A DNA stretch of 64,000 nucleotides. Origin: Faecalicatena contorta. GTDB taxonomy: Bacteria > Bacillota > Clostridia > Lachnospirales > Lachnospiraceae. The stretch covers positions 263,334 through 327,333 of the forward strand of contig NZ_QGDS01000001.1 of assembly GCF_003149105.1 (NCBI RefSeq), written 5' to 3'. Of the stretch, positions 52,499-61,391 are shown one piece after another (the first letter of the stretch is position 1; each line of letters begins with the position of its first letter). A model generated the notes under the pieces. The model was not told the origin of the DNA, did no database searches, and saw only the letters and a list, made by a program, of their open reading frames with translations. The translations under genes were made by a program, and so were the position numbers.

Positions 52499-55400
52499 AT
52501 GTTTTCACGTAGAAAGATTTTAGTTGTGGAAGATAATGAACTTAACCGAAAGATGCTGTGCGATATTTTGTCTCCAGTCTATGATGTTCTGGAGGCGGAA
52601 AATGGACAGAAAGCCCTTGACATATTAAAAGAATATGGAGAAGGGCTTTCCCTCATTCTTCTTGATATTGTCATGCCGGTTATGGATGGCTATACTTTTC
52701 TTTCTGTTATGAAAGCAGACTCCGCTTATTCTTCGATTCCTGTTATTGTGACAACACAAAATGACGGGGAAGCAGATGAGATTGCTGCACTATCCTATGG
52801 TGCATCAGACTTTGTGGCTAAGCCGTACAGGCCGTTAATTATTCTGCACAGGGTGGCCAGCATTATCAACCTGCGTGAGACTGCCAGTATGATGAATATG
52901 ATGCAGTATGACCGTCTGAGCGGATTATATAGTAAGGAGTTTTTCTATCAAAAGGTAAAAACAATTCTGATGAGCAACCCGGGTATCCATTATGATATTG
53001 TTTGTTCAGACATTGAAAATTTCAAGTTAATCAATGATGTGTTCGGTGTTTCTACAGGTGATAAACTGCTTTGTACTGTGGCAGAAGTGTATAAGGAGAG
53101 CCGGGAATACAATGGAATATGCGGCCGGTTAAATGCCGACCGGTTTGCTTGTCTGGTAGAGCGCCGCCGCAACTATACAAATGCAATGTTCCAGGAAAAG
53201 ATTGAAAAAATCAGTAAAAAGATGGAACTTAGCAGTATTGTGATGAAATGGGGAATCTATACAATAGAAAATTATACGGTTCCCGTGGACCAGATGTGTG
53301 ACAGGGCATTATTAGCAGCCCAAAGCATCAAGGGGCAGTATGGGAAATATTTTGCAGAGTATGATGATAAGCTGCGCGATCTGCTGCTGAAGGAACAGGC
53401 AATTACAGACAGTATGGAGTCTGCACTGCAGCAGAATCAATTCAAGGTCTATCTGCAGCCCAAATACCGGATTAAAGATGGACTTATGGTGGGAGCTGAA
53501 GCGTTGGTGAGATGGAATCATCCTAAATGGGGCATTCAATCTCCTGTAAAATTCATCCCTCTTTTTGAGAAAAATGGTTTTATTACAAAGCTGGATCAGT
53601 TTGTTTGGGAAAAGGCATGCGCATTTATGCGGGAGTGGGATGATAAGGGATACACCCCCATTTCCGTTTCTGTAAATGTATCCCGTGCGGATATTTATAA
53701 TGCGGATATTACAGACATTCTGACAGGGATTATTCAAAAATATGGTTTGCCGCCCTCAAGGCTTCATCTGGAAATTACGGAAAGTGCTTATACAGAGAAT
53801 CCAAAACAGATTATCGATACAGTGGCCCATCTGCGGGAGCTGGGGTTTATCATTGAGATGGATGATTTCGGTACCGGATACTCCTCTTTGAATATGCTCA
53901 ATGAAATGCCTATTGATCTTTTGAAGCTGGATATGAAATTCATTCAGAATGAGACTGCAAAATCAGATAGTAAGGGAATTCTTCAGTTTATTATCAATCT
54001 TGCCCGCTGGATGAATCTTGGGGTAGTAGCGGAGGGGGTAGAGACGAAGGAGCAGCTGACCTTTCTCAGTGAAAATGGCTGTGATTATGTTCAGGGATAT
54101 TATTTCTCTAAGCCATTGCCCCGGGATGAGTTTGAGACTCTTCTGGCAGACTTGAGCTGTGCAGAAGCAGTGAGCGGCCTTGATCATATTATGTCACATT
54201 TGGAATCTTCGCATAATGAACTTGAACGAAAGGACTTGCCCCCCAGTATAGAAGAACTTGTTCAGGACATTCCAGGCGGGATTGCCAGTTACCGTGTAGA
54301 GAATAACCGGTTCATTCCAACCTTTTTCTCGGACGGTGTTATTGCTTTGTCCGGACATACAAGGGAAGAATATGAAGAAATGGCCCGGTGTGATGCGATG
54401 GAGCTTATCTATGAGCCTGACAGAGGAATGGTTGCGGCTGCAGCCCGGACAGCCCTGGTCAGTGGAGCGGTTCTGGATGTCTCTTACCGCATACGCAGCA
54501 AGGAGGGGAATCTTATCTGGATTCACCTGAATGGGCGGCGCATAGGACCCTTGGCAGAGGTCAGCAGGTTTTATGCAGTCTTCACCAGGCTGTCTGCGGA
54601 AACGCGGCAATTCCAGAGTATTCTCAATGAGACAGCAGATAGCATTTACATCATTGAGAAAGAAAGCTATGACCTGCTTTATACAAATATGTTAGAAGAA
54701 AATTATATAGGAGTGCCGGAGTATATCGGACAAAAATGCTATTCAGTGCTGCATGATAAGAGCGCTCCCTGCAAATTTTGTACTTTAAAGACCCATATGC
54801 CAGATGGAAAAGAGCATGAAATGTCGATTGAAGAGACCGGCCAGTATTATAGTATCCGGTTCCGGGAGATTAAGTGGAACGGAACTTCTGCATATGTCAG
54901 ATATGTAAGGAATATTACAGAGGAGCTCAGAACACAAAAGGAGAAGGCGCGTCTGGAGCAATATTTCCAGACAGTGGTGAAAAAGCTGCCTGGTGGAATT
55001 GCAGTAATGCGTTTTGATGAAGAGGGAGAAATCGTACCGGAATTCTTGTCAGAAGGTTTTTCTGAGCTGATAGGTATGAGCCAGAAGGAAACGTGGAAAT
55101 TATACAGCCGGAATGTTATGGCGGGCATTCATCCCAAAGACAGAGAACGTGTGAAGAAACAGATGCTGGAATCCATGTATAACGAAATGAACCGCTGTAA
55201 GATGGTTTACAGGCTGAAAAAAAGGGACGATGGTTATGTCTGGGTGGAAAATACATTTTCACTGATTAAAGGCGAAGGCGGCGAAAACAAATTTTATGCT
55301 ACTTATCGTGACATAACCAGGGAGCTGTCAGAACAGGAGCAGTTCAGGCGAAAATATAATGAAATGCTTATGCAGCATTATCGGACTCCAGAACCAAATG

Positions 55401-57721
55401 CCTTGATTATTGGCCACTACAGTATCACACACAACAAAATACGGGAGATTATTGACCATACAGGATCGGATATATTAAATACTTTTGGGACAGAGAGGGA
55501 AAATTTTCTCACTGGTTTGTCTGGTTTTATTGTGGAAAAAGAACAACGGCAGAAATTTCTCGATATGTACCTGAATACATCTGCCCTTACTGCTTTTAAA
55601 CGAAAGGATACAGAGCAGATTTTAAAATGTTTTGTAAAGTTCCCGGCAGACGAACGGGGTCGTTATGTCCAGTTTAAGGTGAATTTAGTAGAAGCGCCTG
55701 ACGCAGAAGACATTACCGGAATTTTGACAGTGATAGATATTACAGAGCAGGTTATTACAGACAAGATTTTGCACCAGCTGTCAGTAACTAATTATGATTT
55801 TGTCGTTGACTTGAATCTGGATACAGATTTTTATACTGTTTTGGCACACAATACAAATGGAGACTGTATGCCCGAACCTCATGGAAGCCATCTGAAACGG
55901 ATAGAAGAAATGATAAATTCCGCCATTGTGCCCAGAGACAGAGCAGTATATGGAAAATCACTGGATCCGGCAGAGATACGGCTCCGTTTGAAGAAGGAGA
56001 AATCTTATACATTTGCTTATTCTATTACAGATGAAAATGGGGATATACGCTCAAAAAACATGACCGTTTCAGCCGTTGATCTGCGTATTGGCCGGGTATG
56101 TATGGTGCGCACGGATATTACAGATTCCATAAGGGAACAGAGGGGGCTTCTTAATATGATTGCCTATACCTTTGAACTGGCCGGTTTTATCAATGTAAAG
56201 CGTGAATTGCTGACATTGTATACGCGCCGGACCATATTGGACAATCTGTCTCCCCAGGTTATGAATTATTGCGAAAATGCAGTAGAAGGCTTTAGTGACA
56301 TCTATATAGACACAAATAAAGGGGGAGAGACATATCAGCAATTTTTTCTTGAAAACATGCTCCACAAGTTGGAAGACAAGCCGGAAGGATATGACTTTCT
56401 GCTTTCCCAGCAGATGGGGAATGTGCTGCGGTATAAACAGATAAATGTATTATGGGGGGACAGTGACCACAGCACAATCTGCTTTGTGCAGGCGGATGTG
56501 ACAGATATACTTTCGGCGGAGAGAGATACAAAGGCGGCTCTGGAAGAAGCGCTGTCTCTGGCGGAGGAAGCAAACCGCACTAAGAGCGAGTTTTTATCTG
56601 CCATGAGTCATGATATCCGTACTCCTATGAATGCCATTATGGGGATGACAGTTTTGGCCTCTGCACATATAGAGGATCGGGAACGGGTTGCTGACTGCCT
56701 GGAAAAAATATCAATTTCCTCAAAACATTTGTTAAGTCTGATTAATGATGTTTTGGATATGAGTAAAATTGAGCGTTCTCAGATTACATTGAGCAATACA
56801 AAAATCATACTATCCACGCTGCTTGACCAGGTATTATCAATTATAGCTTCTCAGGCTCAGGGTGCGGGGATTGAGTTTGTTGTCAGGAAAAAGCATATAC
56901 AAAATGACTGGTTTTATGGGGATGCCCTTCGTATCAATCAGATTCTGATTAATGTTTTAAGCAATGCCATTAAGTTTACACCGGAAGGGGGGAGTGTAGA
57001 ATTTTATGTGGAGGAGATTCCTGCATTAAAGTATGAAAATGTACGTTACTGTTTTGTGGTCAAAGACACGGGGGTGGGAATACCTGAGGAGTTTCTTACA
57101 TATCTTTTTGAGCCATTTACCCGCAGCTATAGCGCGTACAGAGTAGAAGGAACGGGACTTGGACTGAGCATCACCAAAGGATTGGTGGATTTAATGGGCG
57201 GAATCATTTCGGTAGAGAGTGCGGTTTCCCAAGGAACAGAATTTCGGATTGAGCTGGAATATGAGTCTGCAGCAGAGAGTGCAGGGAATACAATTGAGAG
57301 CAAAAGGCTAAGTTTTTCAGACTTAGAAGCGAGAAAGCTATTTGCTGACCGCTGTTTTCTGGTTGCCGAAGACAATGAGATTAACGCGGAGATTCTCTCT
57401 GAACTGCTGTCCTTGTACGGGGCGGAATCAGTAGTAGTGACGGATGGGGCCCAGGCAGTGAGTGCATTTGAGAATGCACCAAAGAATATTTATGATGCCA
57501 TACTGATGGATATCCAGATGCCGGAGATGAATGGTTATGAGGCGGCGCGTGTTATCAGAAAGATGGATAGGGAGGATGCGGAAAGTATTCCCATTGTTGC
57601 AATGACTGCGAATGCTTTTGCGGAAGATATCCGGGAGGCGCTGGATGCAGGAATGAATGCCCATGTGGCAAAACCTATCGACATAGAGATGCTCCAGGTA
57701 ACTCTGAGTAAACTATTGTAA
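52499..57721 (+). CDS. REC-GGDEF-EAL-PAS(n)-histidine kinase-REC fusion sensor
   Basis: 1740 residues, no membrane segment. REC1 (about 5-125; acceptor Asp in LILLDIVMPVMDG). A degenerate GGDEF (about 140-290; LNADRF replaces GGDEF, so probably non-cyclising). EAL (about 300-545) with all catalytic landmarks: GAEALVRW, VNVSR, EITES, MDDFGTGYSS, LKLD, AEGVET. Several PAS-like domains (about 590-1320), one with a C-x11-CxxC motif (about 745-759). HisKA (His about 1370, SHDIRTP), HATPase (N-box about 1484; GTGLGLS) and REC2 (Asp about 1671; LMDIQMPEMNGYEA). It probably links phosphorelay state to c-di-GMP breakdown. Preceded by GAGAGAT; one-gene transcript. Confidence 0.93.
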   Translation: MFSRRKILVVEDNELNRKMLCDILSPVYDVLEAENGQKALDILKEYGEGLSLILLDIVMPVMDGYTFLSVMKADSAYSSIPVIVTTQNDGEADEIAALSYGASDFVAKPYRPLIILHRVASIINLRETASMMNMMQYDRLSGLYSKEFFYQKVKTILMSNPGIHYDIVCSDIENFKLINDVFGVSTGDKLLCTVAEVYKESREYNGICGRLNADRFACLVERRRNYTNAMFQEKIEKISKKMELSSIVMKWGIYTIENYTVPVDQMCDRALLAAQSIKGQYGKYFAEYDDKLRDLLLKEQAITDSMESALQQNQFKVYLQPKYRIKDGLMVGAEALVRWNHPKWGIQSPVKFIPLFEKNGFITKLDQFVWEKACAFMREWDDKGYTPISVSVNVSRADIYNADITDILTGIIQKYGLPPSRLHLEITESAYTENPKQIIDTVAHLRELGFIIEMDDFGTGYSSLNMLNEMPIDLLKLDMKFIQNETAKSDSKGILQFIINLARWMNLGVVAEGVETKEQLTFLSENGCDYVQGYYFSKPLPRDEFETLLADLSCAEAVSGLDHIMSHLESSHNELERKDLPPSIEELVQDIPGGIASYRVENNRFIPTFFSDGVIALSGHTREEYEEMARCDAMELIYEPDRGMVAAAARTALVSGAVLDVSYRIRSKEGNLIWIHLNGRRIGPLAEVSRFYAVFTRLSAETRQFQSILNETADSIYIIEKESYDLLYTNMLEENYIGVPEYIGQKCYSVLHDKSAPCKFCTLKTHMPDGKEHEMSIEETGQYYSIRFREIKWNGTSAYVRYVRNITEELRTQKEKARLEQYFQTVVKKLPGGIAVMRFDEEGEIVPEFLSEGFSELIGMSQKETWKLYSRNVMAGIHPKDRERVKKQMLESMYNEMNRCKMVYRLKKRDDGYVWVENTFSLIKGEGGENKFYATYRDITRELSEQEQFRRKYNEMLMQHYRTPEPNALIIGHYSITHNKIREIIDHTGSDILNTFGTERENFLTGLSGFIVEKEQRQKFLDMYLNTSALTAFKRKDTEQILKCFVKFPADERGRYVQFKVNLVEAPDAEDITGILTVIDITEQVITDKILHQLSVTNYDFVVDLNLDTDFYTVLAHNTNGDCMPEPHGSHLKRIEEMINSAIVPRDRAVYGKSLDPAEIRLRLKKEKSYTFAYSITDENGDIRSKNMTVSAVDLRIGRVCMVRTDITDSIREQRGLLNMIAYTFELAGFINVKRELLTLYTRRTILDNLSPQVMNYCENAVEGFSDIYIDTNKGGETYQQFFLENMLHKLEDKPEGYDFLLSQQMGNVLRYKQINVLWGDSDHSTICFVQADVTDILSAERDTKAALEEALSLAEEANRTKSEFLSAMSHDIRTPMNAIMGMTVLASAHIEDRERVADCLEKISISSKHLLSLINDVLDMSKIERSQITLSNTKIILSTLLDQVLSIIASQAQGAGIEFVVRKKHIQNDWFYGDALRINQILINVLSNAIKFTPEGGSVEFYVEEIPALKYENVRYCFVVKDTGVGIPEEFLTYLFEPFTRSYSAYRVEGTGLGLSITKGLVDLMGGIISVESAVSQGTEFRIELEYESAAESAGNTIESKRLSFSDLEARKLFADRCFLVAEDNEINAEILSELLSLYGAESVVVTDGAQAVSAFENAPKNIYDAILMDIQMPEMNGYEAARVIRKMDREDAESIPIVAMTANAFAEDIREALDAGMNAHVAKPIDIEMLQVTLSKLL

Positions 57722-57808
57722 AATGAAATACTGGAAATACTGGCTTTGTAAGTATAATATGAACATCTTCTTTTTTGCTGCATATATTGGTGATAGGAGG
57801 ATGATGTT

Positions 57809-58282
57809 ATGTTAGAAATACTAAACGGGGTACCAGAGGCATTTGCCGAGGTGAAGGGATCGGAACAATTTCCTGACGTACATGGAATGGTGTATTTTTT
57901 TGGAGTGCATGGAGGAACTATCGTGATGGCGGAGATTTACGGGCTGCCTGACATAGAGCAACAGTACTTAGGTAAATTCTTTGGCTTTCATATTAATGAA
58001 GGAAGTGACTGTGCCGGAATTCTAACAGACCCATTTGCAGATACGTGGACAGATTACAACCCGGACTTTGCAGATCATCCACAGCACGCAGGAGATCTTC
58101 CGGTGCTTCTTTCCTCCCACGGTTCGGCATGGATTGCTGTATATACCGGCAGATTCTTTCCCGATGATGTGATTGGCAGGACTGTAATAATTTATGATCA
58201 GCCGGATGATTACAGGACCCAGCCATTTGGGGATGCTGGTGAAAAAATAGCATGTGGGGAAATCCAAGCGTGGGGAACTTAG
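57809..58282 (+). CDS. Cu/Zn superoxide dismutase-like protein lacking copper ligands
   Basis: 157 residues, no signal peptide. Superfamily landmarks are clear: GFHINEGSDC (60-68), HPQHAGDLPVL (90-100), and GRTVIIYDQPDDYRTQPFGDAGEKIACGEI spread over 123-152. The disulfide cysteines C68 and C149 are kept. Of the copper ligands only the first His remains (H61); the second is N63, the bridging His is D82 and the last is Y129. Possible zinc ligands D82, H90, H93 and D96 remain. Dismutase activity is therefore unlikely; a structural or metal-binding role is possible. Ribosome site GGAGGATG lies just upstream. Confidence 0.85.
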   Translation: MLEILNGVPEAFAEVKGSEQFPDVHGMVYFFGVHGGTIVMAEIYGLPDIEQQYLGKFFGFHINEGSDCAGILTDPFADTWTDYNPDFADHPQHAGDLPVLLSSHGSAWIAVYTGRFFPDDVIGRTVIIYDQPDDYRTQPFGDAGEKIACGEIQAWGT

Positions 58283-58310
58283 TTTAGAACTCCATTGGGC
58301 GGATAAATGT

Positions 58311-58361
58311 AAAAACCCCGGCTCCTAATAAAAAGCATTTAGATGGAGCCGAGGTTTTTTT
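58311..58361. terminator. Bidirectional terminator overlapping a coding end
   Basis: AAAAACCCCGGCTCC pairs with GGAGCCGAGGTTTTTTT around a 19-base loop. It ends the SOD-like gene on the plus strand; its right half encodes the last codons of the convergent diguanylate cyclase gene. Confidence 0.88.
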
Positions 58362-59475
58362 CTGTGTATCCTTCAGGGATACCGCACATGGTACATTTGT
58401 TTTTACCAGAAAGCTTAGCCTCATACAGAGACGTGTCTGCCAGCCTGTAGATAGTTTGAAAATCTACATTCTGATTTCGGAATAAGACTGCACCGATACT
58501 GCAGGAAGATTCTACGGAAAGACTTAGCATGGCCTGACATATCTCGTACTGCAGTATATCACATTTCTTTTTCAGGGAATCCTCTGAATCTCGGAAATCT
58601 TTGATCAGCACCATAAATTCGTCACCGCCGATACGGCCAACGATGTCTGTAGAACGAAAAGATTTAAAAAGTAATTTCCCTACGCCCTCTAAAACCTGGT
58701 CACCAATGTCATGACCAATACGATCATTGATATTTTTAAAATCATCAAGATCTAGAAAAAGCAGGGCACAAAAGTGATTTGTATTCAGCTCAAGATACTT
58801 TTGGATTGCATCCTCACAGGACTTTTTATTCAAAATTCCAGTTAGTGAATCTGTCATGCTCAAATGAATATAACGGGTACATACACAATGGTCCTCAACG
58901 CGCGACTTTAGTATAATATGGTTTGCCGTAAAAGCAAGTACAAGACCTAATATGGAAATAAAAATATCATTTGTAACGGCAATCGGGTCCTTTACTAGAT
59001 TTATTAAAATAATATATATAATTTCTACAATAAATAGGATGGAAAAGGTCTGCCAAAATGGGAAAATAAAGCACACAGAAAATGCAACATAAACGAGCGG
59101 CAAAAACACACCTTGCGCATTTGAGTAGGGAAAAACATCTATGTAAATCACAAAAGCGAAAGTAAACAGTTCAAATAGAAGACAGAGTGCCGTAATAACC
59201 TGTTTGCTCCTATTATTTGACTTTAAATATTTAGAAGAAACAGTGAAAAAAATCATGGCAGCCGGAAGAGGTAAGAGGTGTGTCAAAGTAATAGGCACCT
59301 CTTTGGAAAGAACAAGAATAACAGCATAGAAAAGAAACAGCAGAACCAAAATGATTAAGCTGACAAGTTTTAAAACCTCTAAATTCTTTTGTGCTGCTTC
59401 AACCCCCGCAGTCAGAAAATACTTCTTTTTCTGTTCATAGTCCTTTTTTAGCCCGGTAATAAAATATAGACACAT
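58339..59475 (-). CDS. Membrane diguanylate cyclase (GGDEF)
   Basis: 378 residues. About six hydrophobic segments between residues 35 and 195 form a membrane sensor, followed by a GGDEF domain (about 205-365). The active site is intact (GRIGGDEFMVL) and an RxxD inhibitory site (RSTD) lies five residues before it, so product inhibition by c-di-GMP is expected. Makes c-di-GMP from two GTP. It lies convergent to the EAL-containing sensor region, giving opposing c-di-GMP activities within 6 kb. GGGAG precedes the ATG. Confidence 0.93.
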   Translation of the reverse strand: MCLYFITGLKKDYEQKKKYFLTAGVEAAQKNLEVLKLVSLIILVLLFLFYAVILVLSKEVPITLTHLLPLPAAMIFFTVSSKYLKSNNRSKQVITALCLLFELFTFAFVIYIDVFPYSNAQGVFLPLVYVAFSVCFIFPFWQTFSILFIVEIIYIILINLVKDPIAVTNDIFISILGLVLAFTANHIILKSRVEDHCVCTRYIHLSMTDSLTGILNKKSCEDAIQKYLELNTNHFCALLFLDLDDFKNINDRIGHDIGDQVLEGVGKLLFKSFRSTDIVGRIGGDEFMVLIKDFRDSEDSLKKKCDILQYEICQAMLSLSVESSCSIGAVLFRNQNVDFQTIYRLADTSLYEAKLSGKNKCTMCGIPEGYTEKNLGSI

Positions 59476-59597
59476 AAGACGGAGTTTCTCCCATAAATTG
59501 TGTGGTTTCTAAGGTTTATACTTAGTTCATTATATTGTTTCTTTGTGGGGAGTGCAACAATTAAAGCATACAAAATTTCGCCATTTTCTGTCATAAC

Positions 59598-59626
59598 TTG
59601 ACTTGTGGAAAAATTTTATTTACAAT
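59598..59626 (+). promoter_or_regulatory. cobK promoter
   Basis: TTGACT (59598-59603), 17 bp, TACAAT (59621-59626); the ATG follows at 59656. Confidence 0.78.
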
Positions 59627-59655
59627 AACATCCAGCAGATAAAAAAGGAGCAAAT

Positions 59656-60462
59656 ATGGAAACAGAAAAAGAATGTGTACTCTTATTTGCAGGAACATCA
59701 GAAGGAAGAGAGCTTGCGGAATATTTAAGCGGGCTTCCTCTTGTCACATATATCAGTACAGCAACAGAATATGGGATGGAGTGCGTAGAGAATATTCCCA
59801 ATATCAGGGGAGTCTGGGGGAGGATGGATGAAGAGGCAATCGGCAAGTTTATTACAGAACAGAAAGTGGATTTTGTGATAGATGCCACTCATCCTTATGC
59901 CAGGATTGTGACAGAGAATATTAAAAAGGCCTGCTTTGTACACCAGACTGAATATTTTCGCTGTCTTCGGGAAGAAAGCGGAGGTATTACCAGGGAAATA
60001 TATGAGAATATAGTGAGTGCAGGCTCCGTGGCAGAAGCGGTAGAATATTTGAAAATACAGACAGGAAGAATTTTTATTGCCACAGGGAGCAAAGAATTAA
60101 AGCTATACACAGCAATTGAAAACTATAAAGAAAGATGTTATGCCAGAGTTCTCTCTACAAAAGAAGCAGTGGAGGAAAGTATGGCCCTTGGTTTCCAGGG
60201 GGCTCACCTGATTGCTATGCAGGGTCCCTTTTCAAAAGAACTCAATACAGCCATGTTAAGGCATACAGATGCAAAATATTTTGTGACAAAAGAATCCGGG
60301 AAAGCAGGCGGCTTTGAAGAAAAACTAGAAGCTGCTAAAGAGCTTGGAGTGACGCTGGTAGTCATAGGCCGGCCGGCCGAGACCGGGAGCAGTATAGAAG
60401 AAGTAAAACAATATATTCAGAATATTCTGAAAACGAAGAGCAGAAGGGTCAGTCCCTTTTGA
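59656..60462 (+). CDS. cobK: Precorrin-6A (cobalt-precorrin-6A) reductase
   Basis: 268 residues, CobK/CbiJ family: N-terminal LLFAGTSEGRELAEYL, VDFVIDATHPYA (about 75-86), and C-terminal VTKESGKAGGFEEKLEAA (split near 211-230). Reduces the corrin ring precursor with NADPH in cobalamin synthesis. In this anaerobe the cobalt-early (cbiJ) route is likely. Its last codons lie inside the left arm of an inverted repeat (60443-60480). Confidence 0.92.
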   Translation: METEKECVLLFAGTSEGRELAEYLSGLPLVTYISTATEYGMECVENIPNIRGVWGRMDEEAIGKFITEQKVDFVIDATHPYARIVTENIKKACFVHQTEYFRCLREESGGITREIYENIVSAGSVAEAVEYLKIQTGRIFIATGSKELKLYTAIENYKERCYARVLSTKEAVEESMALGFQGAHLIAMQGPFSKELNTAMLRHTDAKYFVTKESGKAGGFEEKLEAAKELGVTLVVIGRPAETGSSIEEVKQYIQNILKTKSRRVSPF

Positions 60463-60480
60463 AAAGGGACTGACCCCTTC
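60443..60480. repeat. Near-perfect inverted repeat overlapping the cobK stop
   Basis: GAAGGGTCAGTCCCTTTT and AAAAGGGACTGACCCCTTC form a long hairpin with a one- to three-base turn; the TGA stop of cobK is at its centre. No T-run follows, so it is a cruciform or processing hairpin or a small mobile repeat rather than a classic terminator. Confidence 0.85.
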
Positions 60481-60530
60481 ATTGCATAATGCTGTGGAGT
60501 GTGGTAGAATTTATAAAGCGAGGTGAAGAG

Positions 60531-61058
60531 ATGGAAAATGGTTTAATCCATATTTACTGCGGTGATGGAAAGGGCAAGACAACAGCCGCCACGGGACTGG
60601 CAATCCGTGCAGCAGGATGTGGTATGAAGATATTGTTTGCCAGGTTCCTGAAAAATGAGATTTCCGGTGAACTGCGTATTTTAGATGCAGTTCCTGAAAT
60701 AGAAGTTCTCCATCTGAAAAAGTCATTTGGTTTTTATAATACACTCAGCCAGGAGGACAAGCGGCTGGCGGGAGAATTATATGGCCAGCTTTGGGATACG
60801 ATTATGCAGAAAGTTGAAACAGGCAGCTATGATTTACTGGTTATGGATGAATTTATGGCGGCTTATAATTATGGTCTCGTCAGGCATGAAAAGGCGCTTG
60901 AGTTTTTTAGGTGTAAACCGGCGGGGCTGGAGGTGGTTCTGACCGGAAGGAATCCTTCTGCGGAATTAATCGAGGCTGCTGATTACGTATCAGAGATTCA
61001 GAAAATCAAACACCCCTTTGATCAGGATATAAGAGCAAGAAGGGGAATTGAATTCTAG
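60531..61058 (+). CDS. cobO: Cob(I)yrinic acid a,c-diamide adenosyltransferase (CobO/BtuR)
   Basis: 175 residues from ATG 60531 (GAGGTGAAGAG upstream; the longer frame to 60489 is not supported). P-loop GDGKGKTTAATGLAIRA (about 9-25), Walker B-like LLVMDEFMAAYNYG (about 100) and VVLTGRNPS (about 143). Attaches the adenosyl group of ATP to the corrinoid cobalt. Lies 68 bp after cobK. Confidence 0.93.
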   Translation: MENGLIHIYCGDGKGKTTAATGLAIRAAGCGMKILFARFLKNEISGELRILDAVPEIEVLHLKKSFGFYNTLSQEDKRLAGELYGQLWDTIMQKVETGSYDLLVMDEFMAAYNYGLVRHEKALEFFRCKPAGLEVVLTGRNPSAELIEAADYVSEIQKIKHPFDQDIRARRGIEF

Positions 61059-61077
61059 TTACATTGTAAAAATGAAG

Positions 61078-61110
61078 TATGTAATGCAGATTTCACTCTG
61101 CAATTACATA
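61078..61110 (+). other. Hairpin between cobO and the cobalamin riboswitch
   Basis: TATGTAATGCAGA and TCTGCAATTACATA pair with one bulge around TTTCAC. No T-run follows. It may separate the cobO message from the riboswitch leader. Confidence 0.65.
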
Positions 61111-61119
61111 GATAAGTCC

Positions 61120-61290
61120 AGATTTGGCATACAATTTAGGAGAAGGGGAAGCAGGTGTGAATCCTGCACAATACCCGTTGCTGTATTGGAAGAATGGTAT
61201 TCCATGATGTCACTGTAAGATTACTTATGGGAAGGCGGAATACTGTGTTGAGGCCTAAGTCAGAACACCCACTTTTAAATGAATCTGGAT
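61120..61290 (+). promoter_or_regulatory. Cobalamin riboswitch
   Basis: The conserved core is plain: GGGAAGCAGGTGTGAATCCT then ACCCGTTGCTGT (61145-61184), and the B12-box-like AAGTCAGAACACCCAC (61257-61272) about 75 bases later. It precedes cbiM by about 100 bases. Adenosylcobalamin binding should reduce expression of the cobalt importer. Confidence 0.9.
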
Positions 61291-61391
61291 GGTTACGGGG
61301 ATATGACCGGGTGTTATGCTGCGAATCTCAATCGATTTTGTGGTATACCTGGAATATTTCAGAAAACAATATCACAAAAGGAGAGAGAAAC

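Noticed and set aside
61194..61391. 66-residue N-terminal extension of CbiM
   Set aside because: It runs through the cobalamin riboswitch; ATG 61392 has an AGGAG site and yields the correct signal-like start.
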